A DNA stretch of 5,107 nucleotides from the NCBI GenBank assembly GCA_003219395.1, contig QHOR01000095.1:1-5107 (forward strand). Direction: 5' to 3'. The notes under the pieces were generated by a model. The model saw only the letters and a list, made by a program, of their open reading frames with translations. It ran no database searches and was not told the DNA's origin. Below are positions 1-5,055 of this stretch, one piece after another. The translations under genes and the position numbers were made by a program. Each line of letters opens with the position of its first letter. Within the stretch, counting starts at the first letter, position 1. Source of the stretch: Verrucomicrobiota bacterium (GTDB taxonomy: Bacteria > Verrucomicrobiota > Verrucomicrobiia > Chthoniobacterales > UBA10450).

Positions 1-2
1 AC

Positions 3-206
3 GTTGTCGAAGCGGGCGACATTGAAGAAGCGATGAACGCGGCCAGCGCGGTTGGCGACGACAGACTCCAATCCAGATCGCGCGGTTACGTCGTGCCCGA
101 TTCGTTTACCCACGGCACTTCCGAACAACGCGTCCGCTGGTTTCGCCGCGGCTACGAGACCGGCGATATCCGTCAGGGCGACACGTTTAACTCGCCGGAT
201 CTGTAG
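3..206 (+). CDS. ypfJ: C-terminal end of a YpfJ-type neutral zinc metallopeptidase (partial, 5' end outside window)
   Basis: Reading from base 3 gives 67 uninterrupted codons to a TAG at 204-206. There is no need for a start codon because the gene runs in from the left. The peptide contains [19 protein letters not shown], then [20 protein letters not shown], then [15 protein letters not shown]. These are the signatures of the C-terminus of the putative neutral zinc metallopeptidase family (YpfJ / KPN_02809, Pfam PF04228), recalled from memory. The HExxH zinc site lies further upstream in this family, so it cannot be seen here. Family members are usually membrane-anchored by one N-terminal helix, with the peptidase domain outside the cytoplasm; their substrate is not well known. 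Members I recall end near QCDTF; this one has Gly in place of Cys and a short NSPDL extension. The gene converges on the minus-strand genes that follow. Confidence 0.88.
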   Translation, partial: VVEAGDIEEAMNAASAVGDDRLQSRSRGYVVPDSFTHGTSEQRVRWFRRGYETGDIRQGDTFNSPDL

Positions 207-256
207 TACTGTGGTGGCGGACCTCGGCTGCAAACGCTCTAGCGGCATTCTCTCAA

Positions 257-340
257 CTCCGTAAGGCAGCGTGACTCCCACGGAGCTTTACCAGACCCGA
301 CCCACGCTATGTGAATCGGGTCCGATGTCTTCCCGATTTA
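257..340. terminator. Inverted repeats in a convergent intergenic gap, possible bidirectional terminator
   Basis: The gap between the metallopeptidase stop (206) and the minus-strand stop at 343-345 holds three short inverted repeats. CTCCGT at 257-262 pairs with ACGGAG at 280-285. GACCCGA at 294-300 pairs with TCGGGTC at 316-322. AATCGGG at 314-320 pairs with CCCGATT at 332-338, and can be extended to 312-340 with one G-U pair. The last two share bases, so they exclude each other. The position between two convergent genes fits a terminator for both strands. No run of T follows any stem, so a classic intrinsic terminator is not shown. Confidence 0.3.
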
Positions 341-342
341 AC

Positions 343-516
343 TTAGGCTTTGGCGCCGACCAATACCGGATTCGCAATAAGGAATGAATCCAACTGCGCC
401 GCGAGGGGGCTCGGCAATTTGGTTTTCAAGAAACCAAGCGTCACTTGCACTGACTTCTGCGCGTTTTCCTCACTGATTCCAGTTTTCTGGACGATTACGT
501 TAATTAGTTCTTTCAT
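343..516 (-). CDS. Small helical protein, DUF2267-like (57 aa)
   Basis: From ATG at 516 the product is 57 residues, starting MKELINVIVQKTGISEENAQ and continuing through a VTLGFLKTKLPSPLAAQLDSFL stretch (residues 25-46). The pattern is a short helix, a turn with TGISEENA, a helix with VxxTLGFLKxKLP, and a last helix AAQLDSFL. I associate this with DUF2267-like or related small bacterial helical-bundle proteins; the match is by memory and the function is unknown. No signal peptide or membrane segment is present, so it should be cytoplasmic. The frame is open back to an ATG at 561, but the extra 15 residues are Arg-rich and unlike the family, which usually starts at M-(K/Q)-E-L-I. No clear Shine-Dalgarno sequence precedes either start. 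It may be co-transcribed with the 3D-domain gene upstream. Confidence 0.72.
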   Translation of the reverse strand: MKELINVIVQKTGISEENAQKSVQVTLGFLKTKLPSPLAAQLDSFLIANPVLVGAKA

Positions 517-925
517 AGTGCTGCGAAGATCGCTCTCTTGACGTGCTCGTGCGCGCAACATGTTGCCAAGATTGGACCGTTTCTTGCGCCCACTTGAAAA
601 GCGCGCGCAAAATTGGCTGGTCGGCTAATGCTAGAATTGCTAATCGCCAAATTTCTTGAGCCAACCTCCATATTTCACCGAACCGTTTTACGGAAATTAC
701 TGCTTTCCACTGGGGTCGTGCAGCAGTGGGCACGGGCAATCGTCGAGCAAGGCGATAACTTCTTGCATCGACAACACATGAGTTTCTCGCTTGGAGCTGA
801 TGCTTTGTGGTACGAAGCTCGGCAAGTTGTCGCTCGTCTTGACGTTGTTCGCGAATCTTACGGCCGACGACAGCTCTGAAGCTGTCCCTATCGCGACCGA
901 TTACGAGAAGCTTATCCAAATTCAT
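500..925 (-). CDS. Doubtful hypothetical protein (141 aa) between the 3D-domain gene and the 57-aa gene
   Basis: This is the only long open frame filling 517-930 on the minus strand. An ATG at 925 follows the stop of the 3D-domain gene (931-933) by 5 bases, with a weak GGGA about 10 bases upstream. The frame ends at 500, overlapping the start of the 57-residue gene by 17 bases. The product begins MNLDKLLVIGRDRDSFRAVV and has a charged stretch (about residues 20-48) rich in Arg, Gln and Glu that could be helical, then a Trp-rich amphipathic segment (residues about 85-118, FGEIW and FKWAQE). It has no signal peptide and no family I recognise. Tight operon-like spacing argues for a gene. The Arg-rich composition and the absence of recognisable motifs argue for a chance frame or decayed sequence. 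If it is not real, 517-930 is a 400-bp stretch with nothing else visible; a plus-strand frame at 613-879 is no better. Confidence 0.3.
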   Translation of the reverse strand: MNLDKLLVIGRDRDSFRAVVGRKIREQRQDERQLAELRTTKHQLQARNSCVVDARSYRLARRLPVPTAARPQWKAVISVKRFGEIWRLAQEIWRLAILALADQPILRALFKWAQETVQSWQHVARTSTSRERSSQHYERTN

Positions 926-930
926 TGTTT

Positions 931-1353
931 TTAGTTCCCAGGTAGCTCGACGTCGGGCTTTAAAATTCGCACCGTCATGAAGTGCGAATGCGTTTGTGCC
1001 CACTCAAGCGCTTTCTGTTTACTGCCGAAAAACCGATCAATAACAATGGCATTACGCTCGGCCGCCTTCCGTCCAAGCGAGCGCGCGGCTTTGCGATTGA
1101 TTACATCTGGTCCGCTGTCTACGGCGACACACTGCTCCGCATCGGGAAAGACAATCTTACTGCCATAGGGAATTCTCTTTGGATCAACGGCGCAATGTTC
1201 TTCGCGCAGTCGTGTACCGTGCCAAGCTGCATGCTCGCCTGAACCTTCCCCATGCCCGTAAACCGTGACCCGTGCCAAAGTTGACTGCTCATTGGCAAAC
1301 AATTGACACGCCAGGAGGAATATGAATCCGACTGCTGTAACTAACTTTTTCAT
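931..1353 (-). CDS. Secreted 3D-domain protein (RlpA/MltA-like double-psi beta-barrel)
   Basis: The ATG at 1353 opens a 140-residue protein with a clear export signal: MKKLV, then a hydrophobic core at residues 5-19. Either signal peptidase I cuts after LFA (residue 20), or C16 in FLLAC acts as a lipobox cysteine. The mature part matches the 3D domain (PF06725), named for three aspartates: AVDPKRIPYGSKIVF (D57), CVAVDSG (D79) and IVIDRFFGS (D106). This domain is a double-psi beta-barrel also found at the end of lytic transglycosylase MltA and in resuscitation-promoting-factor-like and YabE/YuiC proteins, so a role at peptidoglycan is a family-based inference. No transglycosylase or peptidoglycan-binding domain is fused to it, so it is a stand-alone domain. 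C54 and C75 could form a disulfide after export. GGAA a few bases upstream may be a weak ribosome site. It is probably first in a minus-strand transcript and is divergent from the GH18 gene. Confidence 0.87.
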   Translation of the reverse strand: MKKLVTAVGFIFLLACQLFANEQSTLARVTVYGHGEGSGEHAAWHGTRLREEHCAVDPKRIPYGSKIVFPDAEQCVAVDSGPDVINRKAARSLGRKAAERNAIVIDRFFGSKQKALEWAQTHSHFMTVRILKPDVELPGN

Positions 1354-1386
1354 CTTTTCCGCTTATCTGGGCCGCGGCAGATCGGA

Positions 1387-1773
1387 ATGTGGCAGAGGAA
1401 AAGATGCAGCAGTCTCTATATAAACTTCGTAAGTGGGTCACTGTTTGGTCCCGTATTGCCGTTTATCACGAATCGAAAACTGCGAACCTCCAATAGCGCG
1501 TTGGTCGAATTAATCACCCTTCTGTCACAATCGCGTGTATGCGAACGTTGGCAGATCGCGTTTGTTGCCGTCAACGATCCGAAGGCGAAAGTCGAAGCAC
1601 CGCGCAGCGACATTGCCTTGTCGCCGGTTACTCGAAAGCAAAGCGTATCGCCAGACTATGCAGCAGCAACATTGAGCGGCGACTTGAAGAAGCGCGGCGC
1701 GCCGATCGGAGTCTATCCTAAGCCGCTTACGATACATGAGCTGTACCCACTGTCGCTGACTGTGGCCTCTTAG
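1387..1773 (+). CDS. Weak hypothetical ORF (128 aa) in the divergent gap 1354-1834
   Basis: The 480-bp gap between the divergent 3D-domain and GH18 genes has one moderately long plus-strand frame, from ATG at 1387 to TAG at 1771-1773. Residues about 57-110 (from WQIAFVAVNDPKAKVEAP to LKKRGAPIGVYP) look more protein-like than the first half, but I recognise no domain, signal peptide or membrane helix. The ATG lies only 33 bases from the start of the divergent 3D-domain gene, so promoters for both would have to overlap. No Shine-Dalgarno sequence is visible; GGAATG directly abuts the start. Shorter overlapping frames on both strands across 1416-1737 are no more convincing. The stretch may instead be regulatory DNA or the worn remains of a gene. 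I see no tRNA, repeat or clear promoter in it. Confidence 0.22.
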   Translation: MWQRKRCSSLYINFVSGSLFGPVLPFITNRKLRTSNSALVELITLLSQSRVCERWQIAFVAVNDPKAKVEAPRSDIALSPVTRKQSVSPDYAAATLSGDLKKRGAPIGVYPKPLTIHELYPLSLTVAS

Positions 1774-1834
1774 GTGTCCGCCTCTGTTTCTTTGTCATCC
1801 AGCCACGACGTGGGAGCCGTTAGATTGTTAAACT

Positions 1835-3034
1835 TTGCTCGTGGCAACACCACTTTGTTCTTCCCAGCGCCAAGTATTGTTGGCGGTTGTACTCGGAATA
1901 CTCTCCGGTGTTGCTTTCCTCAGCTCTTTCACTCTCTATCGGAAACAGGTCCAGGCGCTCGTCACAAGGATTCGCGGTGCCGGGCAATTGATTTCTACTT
2001 CCCCCAAGGAAGTCGCCGGCTTCTACCCCTACTGGAATTTAAGCAAGGTGACCGAGCTCGACCTCCCCCATCTATCTACCGTCTACTACTTCGCCCTGCA
2101 CCTGAAACGTGACGGCCTTTTCAAGGAAAACGACGCAGCCTTCTCCGGCCTAAACTCAAATAACGGCAAACTACTTAAGGAAAAAGTGCTGCAAAATGAC
2201 GCACGCTGGGGCGTGACCATTGTGAATACGTCTGCAAACTCTATCACCCGGAACATTAATAACCCCGCTCGTCAGCAAACAATCATTGATAACACAATTA
2301 AGCTAATGAAGCAGGAAGGTTTCACCGCGTTAAACATCGATCTTGAATATGTTGGGCGACGCAACAACAGGCGTAAGAAAAGCTTTACCACCTTTGCCCA
2401 AAAACTCACTCAGGCTGTGCACAGAGAAATCCCTGGTTCCACTGTCAGCCTGGACGCGTTTGCCGATTCTGTCAGAAAACCGCGGATATTCGATATGAAG
2501 TCTCTCGGCGAAATTCTGGATCACATTATCATCATGGGGTACGATTTTTACCCGCTCGCTTCCAAAGTAGCAGGCCCTGTCGCTCCGCTCACCGGCAAAG
2601 AGCGTCATGGTCATGACGTCATCACCAGTGTCAATGACTATCTCTCCAAAGTTCCTTCCCAAAAACTTCTTTTGGGCGTGCCCTTTTATGGTTACGACTG
2701 GCCCACCGGAAAAGGTGACAGAGGGTCGGCTGTAATCTCTTCCACCGAAGGCCCGAAAGTTTCCTCGTACGCGCGAAGCGTTGAAACTGCTCAGAAGAAT
2801 AATTGTGTAGTCAACTTCGACGACGAATCGAAAAGTGTCTGGTTCTCCTATTTTGACAAACAAAACCACACCTGGCGCCAGGTGTGGTTTGAGAACGAAA
2901 AGAGCCTCGGATCAAAATTTGACCTGGTCAACCGAACCAACCTCGGTGGAATTGCGATCTTCGCTCTGGGCGACGACAGCAGAGAGGCCAAACCGCTCTG
3001 GGACGAGGTCAAACGCAAGCTCAAAACGCGCTGA
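1835..3034 (+). CDS. Glycoside hydrolase family 18 protein, YaaH/SleL-like, N-terminally anchored or secreted
   Basis: A 399-residue product with the GH18 (chitinase-like TIM barrel) motifs in order. There is a hydrophobic segment at residues 14-34 followed by Arg/Lys, then VAGFYPYWN (60-68) for strand 1 and LSTVYYFAL (80-88) for strand 2. The active-site strand is TALNIDLEYVG (164-174), with E171 as the expected catalytic acid and D169 its partner. IIIMGYDFY (231-239) follows, then GVPFYGYDW (281-289) and GGIAIFALGDD (371-381). Spore and cell-wall lytic GH18 enzymes such as YaaH/SleL hydrolyse N-acetylglucosaminyl linkages, so action on peptidoglycan or chitin-like glycans outside the cytoplasm is inferred. 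No LysM or carbohydrate-binding domain is present. In the active-site motif the first two Asp of DxxDxDxE are Thr and Asn; Asn is common in the YaaH type. An in-frame TAA at 1829 limits the start to TTG 1835 or GTG 1841; the GTG is at least as likely. No Shine-Dalgarno sequence is visible. Confidence 0.9.
   Translation: MLVATPLCSSQRQVLLAVVLGILSGVAFLSSFTLYRKQVQALVTRIRGAGQLISTSPKEVAGFYPYWNLSKVTELDLPHLSTVYYFALHLKRDGLFKENDAAFSGLNSNNGKLLKEKVLQNDARWGVTIVNTSANSITRNINNPARQQTIIDNTIKLMKQEGFTALNIDLEYVGRRNNRRKKSFTTFAQKLTQAVHREIPGSTVSLDAFADSVRKPRIFDMKSLGEILDHIIIMGYDFYPLASKVAGPVAPLTGKERHGHDVITSVNDYLSKVPSQKLLLGVPFYGYDWPTGKGDRGSAVISSTEGPKVSSYARSVETAQKNNCVVNFDDESKSVWFSYFDKQNHTWRQVWFENEKSLGSKFDLVNRTNLGGIAIFALGDDSREAKPLWDEVKRKLKTR
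2863..2890. repeat. 28-bp perfect palindrome inside the GH18 coding sequence
   Basis: The left arm AAACCACACCTGGC (2863-2876) is followed at once by its exact reverse complement GCCAGGTGTGGTTT (2877-2890), with no spacer and no mismatch. The symmetry breaks at 2862/2891. In the GH18 frame it encodes roughly residues 344-352 (NHTWRQVWF), near the C-terminal part of the barrel. No T-run follows, so it is not a classic terminator. Confidence 0.95.
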
Positions 3035-3113
3035 ACTCAGCTTCGTCTCAAGGTATTCGCCACCAGCGGTACCCAGGTTGAGCCCGAATGACCGTACTGG
3101 TTCTATTCAGTGA

Positions 3114-3386
3114 GGTGGTGCCTTTGCCCGGCTTCTATCCGAGCGAGGCTTTCAGATCCACAACGAAGTTGTTTTCAACCAGGTGCTCACTTTATGTGAT
3201 GACGACGCCTTCACCAGCGCGACGCTCGAGAACATCCAGCGTTCCGGTGAATGCTGGTGTGGCGGCTCAACCCGGCATGGAAGAGCGGTGATCCGAATCA
3301 GTGTGTGCGATTGGGCGACAACGCCAAAACAGATCGTACTCTCCGTGCGCGCTTTCGTGAAAGCGCGAGCTATAGCAGCGCGCTGA
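3114..3386 (+). pseudogene. 3' remnant of a PLP-dependent amino-acid decarboxylase (group II type)
   Basis: The frame from 3114 to TGA 3384-3386 encodes 90 residues that match my memory of the C-terminus of PLP-dependent decarboxylases of the glutamate/tyrosine/aromatic-L-amino-acid decarboxylase fold. The match runs GFQIHNEVVFNQVLTLCDDD, then ENIQRSGECWCGGSTRHGRA, then VIRISVCDWATTPKQIVLSV. Key marks are the CWCGG motif (3252-3266) and RISVxxWATT (3294-3323). The frame is closed upstream by TGA at 3111-3113. Homology begins by about 3126, well before the first possible start (GTG 3183), so this cannot be an intact gene. The cofactor lysine and the whole large domain are missing. The normal C-terminus appears kept, so the loss was from the 5' side. 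Weak similarity may continue past the stop (RTG at about 3093-3101), but I cannot confirm it. It lies 80 bp after the GH18 stop on the same strand. Confidence 0.72.
3348..3367. repeat. GC-rich hairpin within the decarboxylase remnant
   Basis: CGCGCTTT (3348-3355) pairs with AAAGCGCG (3360-3367) around the four-base loop CGTG. It is a compact 8-bp stem that still reads through as coding sequence of the decarboxylase remnant (VRAFVKAR), just before its stop. No T-run follows, so terminator function is not supported. Confidence 0.55.
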
Positions 3387-3645
3387 ATACGTCGCGCTGG
3401 GAAGCCGACGGATAGACGGGCAAGCCGCGGAAGGCGCGGTGCGGAGCTGGGCAAGTGAGGCATCAACACGTCGCGATTGGGCATCGTGCGCGTAGACGGC
3501 AACGCAGCTAGGGAATGCAAGTCGGCTCGACCTGGCGCAAGGTCGCCGCGGCGACCGGGTGATCAATGTTCGCGCCAAGACGCCGCAGTGCCAGCCTGTC
3601 AACGGTCGCTGCCAAGATTTGTTGACTGACCCCTATCTAACCCCA
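3387..3645. other. Intergenic stretch between two convergent units, no gene recognised
   Basis: This 259-bp stretch lies between the end of the decarboxylase remnant and the stop of the kelch gene, which runs the other way. Long frames cross it on both strands (for example minus 3267-3602) but none has recognisable motifs. The minus frames continue antisense through the decarboxylase remnant, which marks them as shadows. The only structure visible is the cluster of inverted repeats at 3528-3556. No T-rich terminator is seen for the kelch transcript. Confidence 0.6.
3528..3556. repeat. Overlapping inverted repeats, including a 16-bp perfect palindrome
   Basis: GGTCGCCGCGGCGACC at 3541-3556 is its own reverse complement. 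Just left of it CGACCT (3528-3533) pairs with AGGTCG (3540-3545) around the loop GGCGCA, sharing bases with the palindrome, so the two folds compete. The location between convergent units would suit a terminator or a protein-binding site, but nothing else supports either role. Confidence 0.6.
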
Positions 3646-5055
3646 CTACGGCCGCGGTCGTGGGCGCGGAGTGGGACGAGTCCTTGGTGTAGGAGTAGCC
3701 CTTGGCGACGGTGTAGCAGTTGGTGTCGGTGTGGGGGTAACAGTTGGCGTCGAAGTAGGCGCGGGAGTGGCTGTAGGTACAGGTGTAGGTGGCACAGTGG
3801 GAGTGGGTGTTGGAGTGGGTGTGGGGTTACAAGGCCCATACAATTCCGCGCTTGCGAGATCGCTGCCGGCGCTGTTAAGCCCACCCGCGGCCAGCACCAT
3901 CCCATTGGGCAGCAGCGTCGCCGTATGGAATCGCCGCGCGGTGTTGAGGCTACCCGTGGCCGCCCAGGTTCCGCTTGCCGGATCGTACAGTTCCGCGCTG
4001 GCGAGGATGCCGCCTACTGGGCCGAATCCCCCTGCAACTAGCACCATCCCGTCGGGCAGTAGCGTCGCCGTGTGTTGTTGACGCCCCGCGTTGAGATTGC
4101 CTGTGAACATCCAGGTTCCGCTCGCCGGGTCGTACAGTTCCGCGGTCACGGAAACACTGTTAGGCCCTCCCCCTGCAACCAAAACTAGCCCGTTAGGCAA
4201 CAGGGTCGCCGTGTGCTCTTGTCGCCCGCTGTTAAGGCTGCCCGTGGCAGTCCAACTCCCGTTCGCCGGGTTGTACAGTTCCGCGCTCGAGAGAGTGCCG
4301 CTAACGCCAGTTCCCCCCGCAACCAATACCGTGCCATTGGGCAGCAACGTTGCCGTGTGCAATCGTCGCGCGGCGTTGAGGCTGCCCGTCGCAGCCCAAG
4401 TCCCGGTTGCCGGGTCGTACAATTCCGCGCTCGCGAGTTCGCCGCTTACCCCAAATCCCCCTGCAACCAACACCATGCCGTTCGGCAGCAGGGTCGCCGT
4501 GTGCGAAGTGCGCGCGGTGTTCAGATTGCCGGTCGACATCCAAGTCCCGCTTGCCGGGTCGTAGAGTTCCGCGCTTGCGGACACATTAATAGTGTTATCG
4601 AACCCCCCGGCAACGAGCACGATAGCATTGGGAAGCAGCGTCGCTGTATGCTGAGCGCGTGCGGTGTTGAGACTGCCGGTTGACATCCAGGTCCCGCTTG
4701 CCGGATCGTACAGCTCTGCGCTCGCGAGAACGCCGCTCACGCCGAATCCCCCTGCAGCCAAGATCACCCCATTAGGCAGCAAGGTCGCCGTGTGAGAATC
4801 CCGCGCAGCATTAAGGCTGCCCGTAGCCGCCCACGACGAACACCCCGCCGGCTCTAGAGGAGCTGATGGTGCTGATTGTTGTTTCAGCACGTCATGCTGT
4901 TGCAACAAGGGGATCTTAACGTCCCGAGATTGCTTCTCGGCGTGTGGTTGTCCAAGTGCGCGGGGGATCATTTGGATAGCCAGGAATAGAAGGACAAGGA
5001 GACCCACCCTCCAACGGAGACTTGTCAGAGTGGTAACGGTCGTTGGTTTGTTCAT
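3646..5055 (-). CDS. Secreted kelch-repeat beta-propeller protein with Pro/Thr-Pro/Arg tail
   Basis: From ATG at 5055 the product has 469 residues. Residues 1-35 form a signal peptide: basic start, hydrophobic core GLLVLLFLAIQM, then RALG with cleavage expected before QPHAE. A linker follows to about residue 75. Residues 76-408 hold seven tandem kelch-type repeats of 47-49 residues. Each has ATGSLN..R..HTATLLPNG, a V(L/I)xAGG strand, and SAELYDPASGTW. Seven repeats fit one complete seven-bladed propeller. Residues 409-469 are low complexity, first TPTP and then RPTPRPRPRP, and look like an extended wall- or surface-spanning tail. No sortase, PEP-CTERM or type IX sorting motif is visible. Such proteins are usually extracytoplasmic with unknown ligands; there is no galactose-oxidase catalytic domain. 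The frame extends to a TTG at 5076, but the ATG starts the signal peptide naturally. No strong ribosome site is seen. Confidence 0.88.
   Translation of the reverse strand: MNKPTTVTTLTSLRWRVGLLVLLFLAIQMIPRALGQPHAEKQSRDVKIPLLQQHDVLKQQSAPSAPLEPAGCSSWAATGSLNAARDSHTATLLPNGVILAAGGFGVSGVLASAELYDPASGTWMSTGSLNTARAQHTATLLPNAIVLVAGGFDNTINVSASAELYDPASGTWMSTGNLNTARTSHTATLLPNGMVLVAGGFGVSGELASAELYDPATGTWAATGSLNAARRLHTATLLPNGTVLVAGGTGVSGTLSSAELYNPANGSWTATGSLNSGRQEHTATLLPNGLVLVAGGGPNSVSVTAELYDPASGTWMFTGNLNAGRQQHTATLLPDGMVLVAGGFGPVGGILASAELYDPASGTWAATGSLNTARRFHTATLLPNGMVLAAGGLNSAGSDLASAELYGPCNPTPTPTPTPTVPPTPVPTATPAPTSTPTVTPTPTPTATPSPRATPTPRTRPTPRPRPRP
3649..3831 (-). repeat. Low-complexity Pro-rich tail of the kelch gene
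   Basis: The DNA is a degenerate short-period repeat, GTGGGTGTNGG-like on the plus strand, encoding alternating Pro and Thr and then alternating Pro and Arg up to the stop codon. The period is close to 6 bp (one Thr-Pro pair). Such tracts change length easily by slippage. The change from Thr-Pro to Arg-Pro makes the last 15 or so residues strongly basic. Confidence 0.85.
3832..4830 (-). repeat. Seven tandem kelch-blade repeats, period 141-147 bp
   Basis: The coding DNA repeats seven times with a period of 141-147 bp. Recurrent blocks on the plus strand are variants of GTCGTACAGTTCCGCGCT (antisense of SAELYD) and GCAGCGTCGCCGTGTG (antisense of HTATLL). Copies have drifted by substitution and by small in-frame length changes in the loop after AGG. 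The last copy is cut short at ELYGPCNP, where the Pro-rich tail begins. The similarity also keeps long open frames on the opposite strand, which are not genes. Confidence 0.9.

Noticed and set aside
52..264. Plus-strand 70-codon frame over the window start
   Set aside because: It overlaps the clear YpfJ-type C-terminus in another frame and is rich in Ala/Thr/Arg without any motif.
1417..1424. TATATAAA as a promoter core for the 3D-domain gene or the 1387 ORF
   Set aside because: No -35 element at suitable spacing on either strand; one AT-rich octamer is not enough.
1792..1826. Possible GH18 promoter: TTGTCA (1792-1797) with TTAGAT/TAGATT (1820-1826)
   Set aside because: Spacing is 22-23 bases, too long for a standard sigma-70 promoter, and the -10 match is poor.
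1774..2112. Plus-strand 112-codon frame overlapping the start of the GH18 gene
   Set aside because: It is out of frame with the GH18 coding sequence and lacks motifs; the GH18 frame explains the region.
2330..2869. 179-codon minus-strand frame inside the GH18 gene
   Set aside because: The plus strand carries all GH18 motifs in order; the minus frame has no recognisable motif and no ribosome site.
3152..3602. Minus-strand frames 3152-3520 and 3267-3602
   Set aside because: They are antisense to the decarboxylase remnant, which has specific motifs on the plus strand.
3649..3831. Pro-rich repeat DNA as a CRISPR or minisatellite array
   Set aside because: There are no uniform repeats with unique spacers; the pattern is a degenerate 6-bp period that codes in frame for the end of the kelch protein.
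3671..4564. Long plus-strand frames (3671-4081, 4091-4564, and others at 4213-4683) opposite the kelch gene
   Set aside because: They are antisense to the repeat array and Pro-rich tail. The Gly-Val-rich start is simply the reverse of the Thr-Pro codons, and the repeated blocks mirror the kelch blades.
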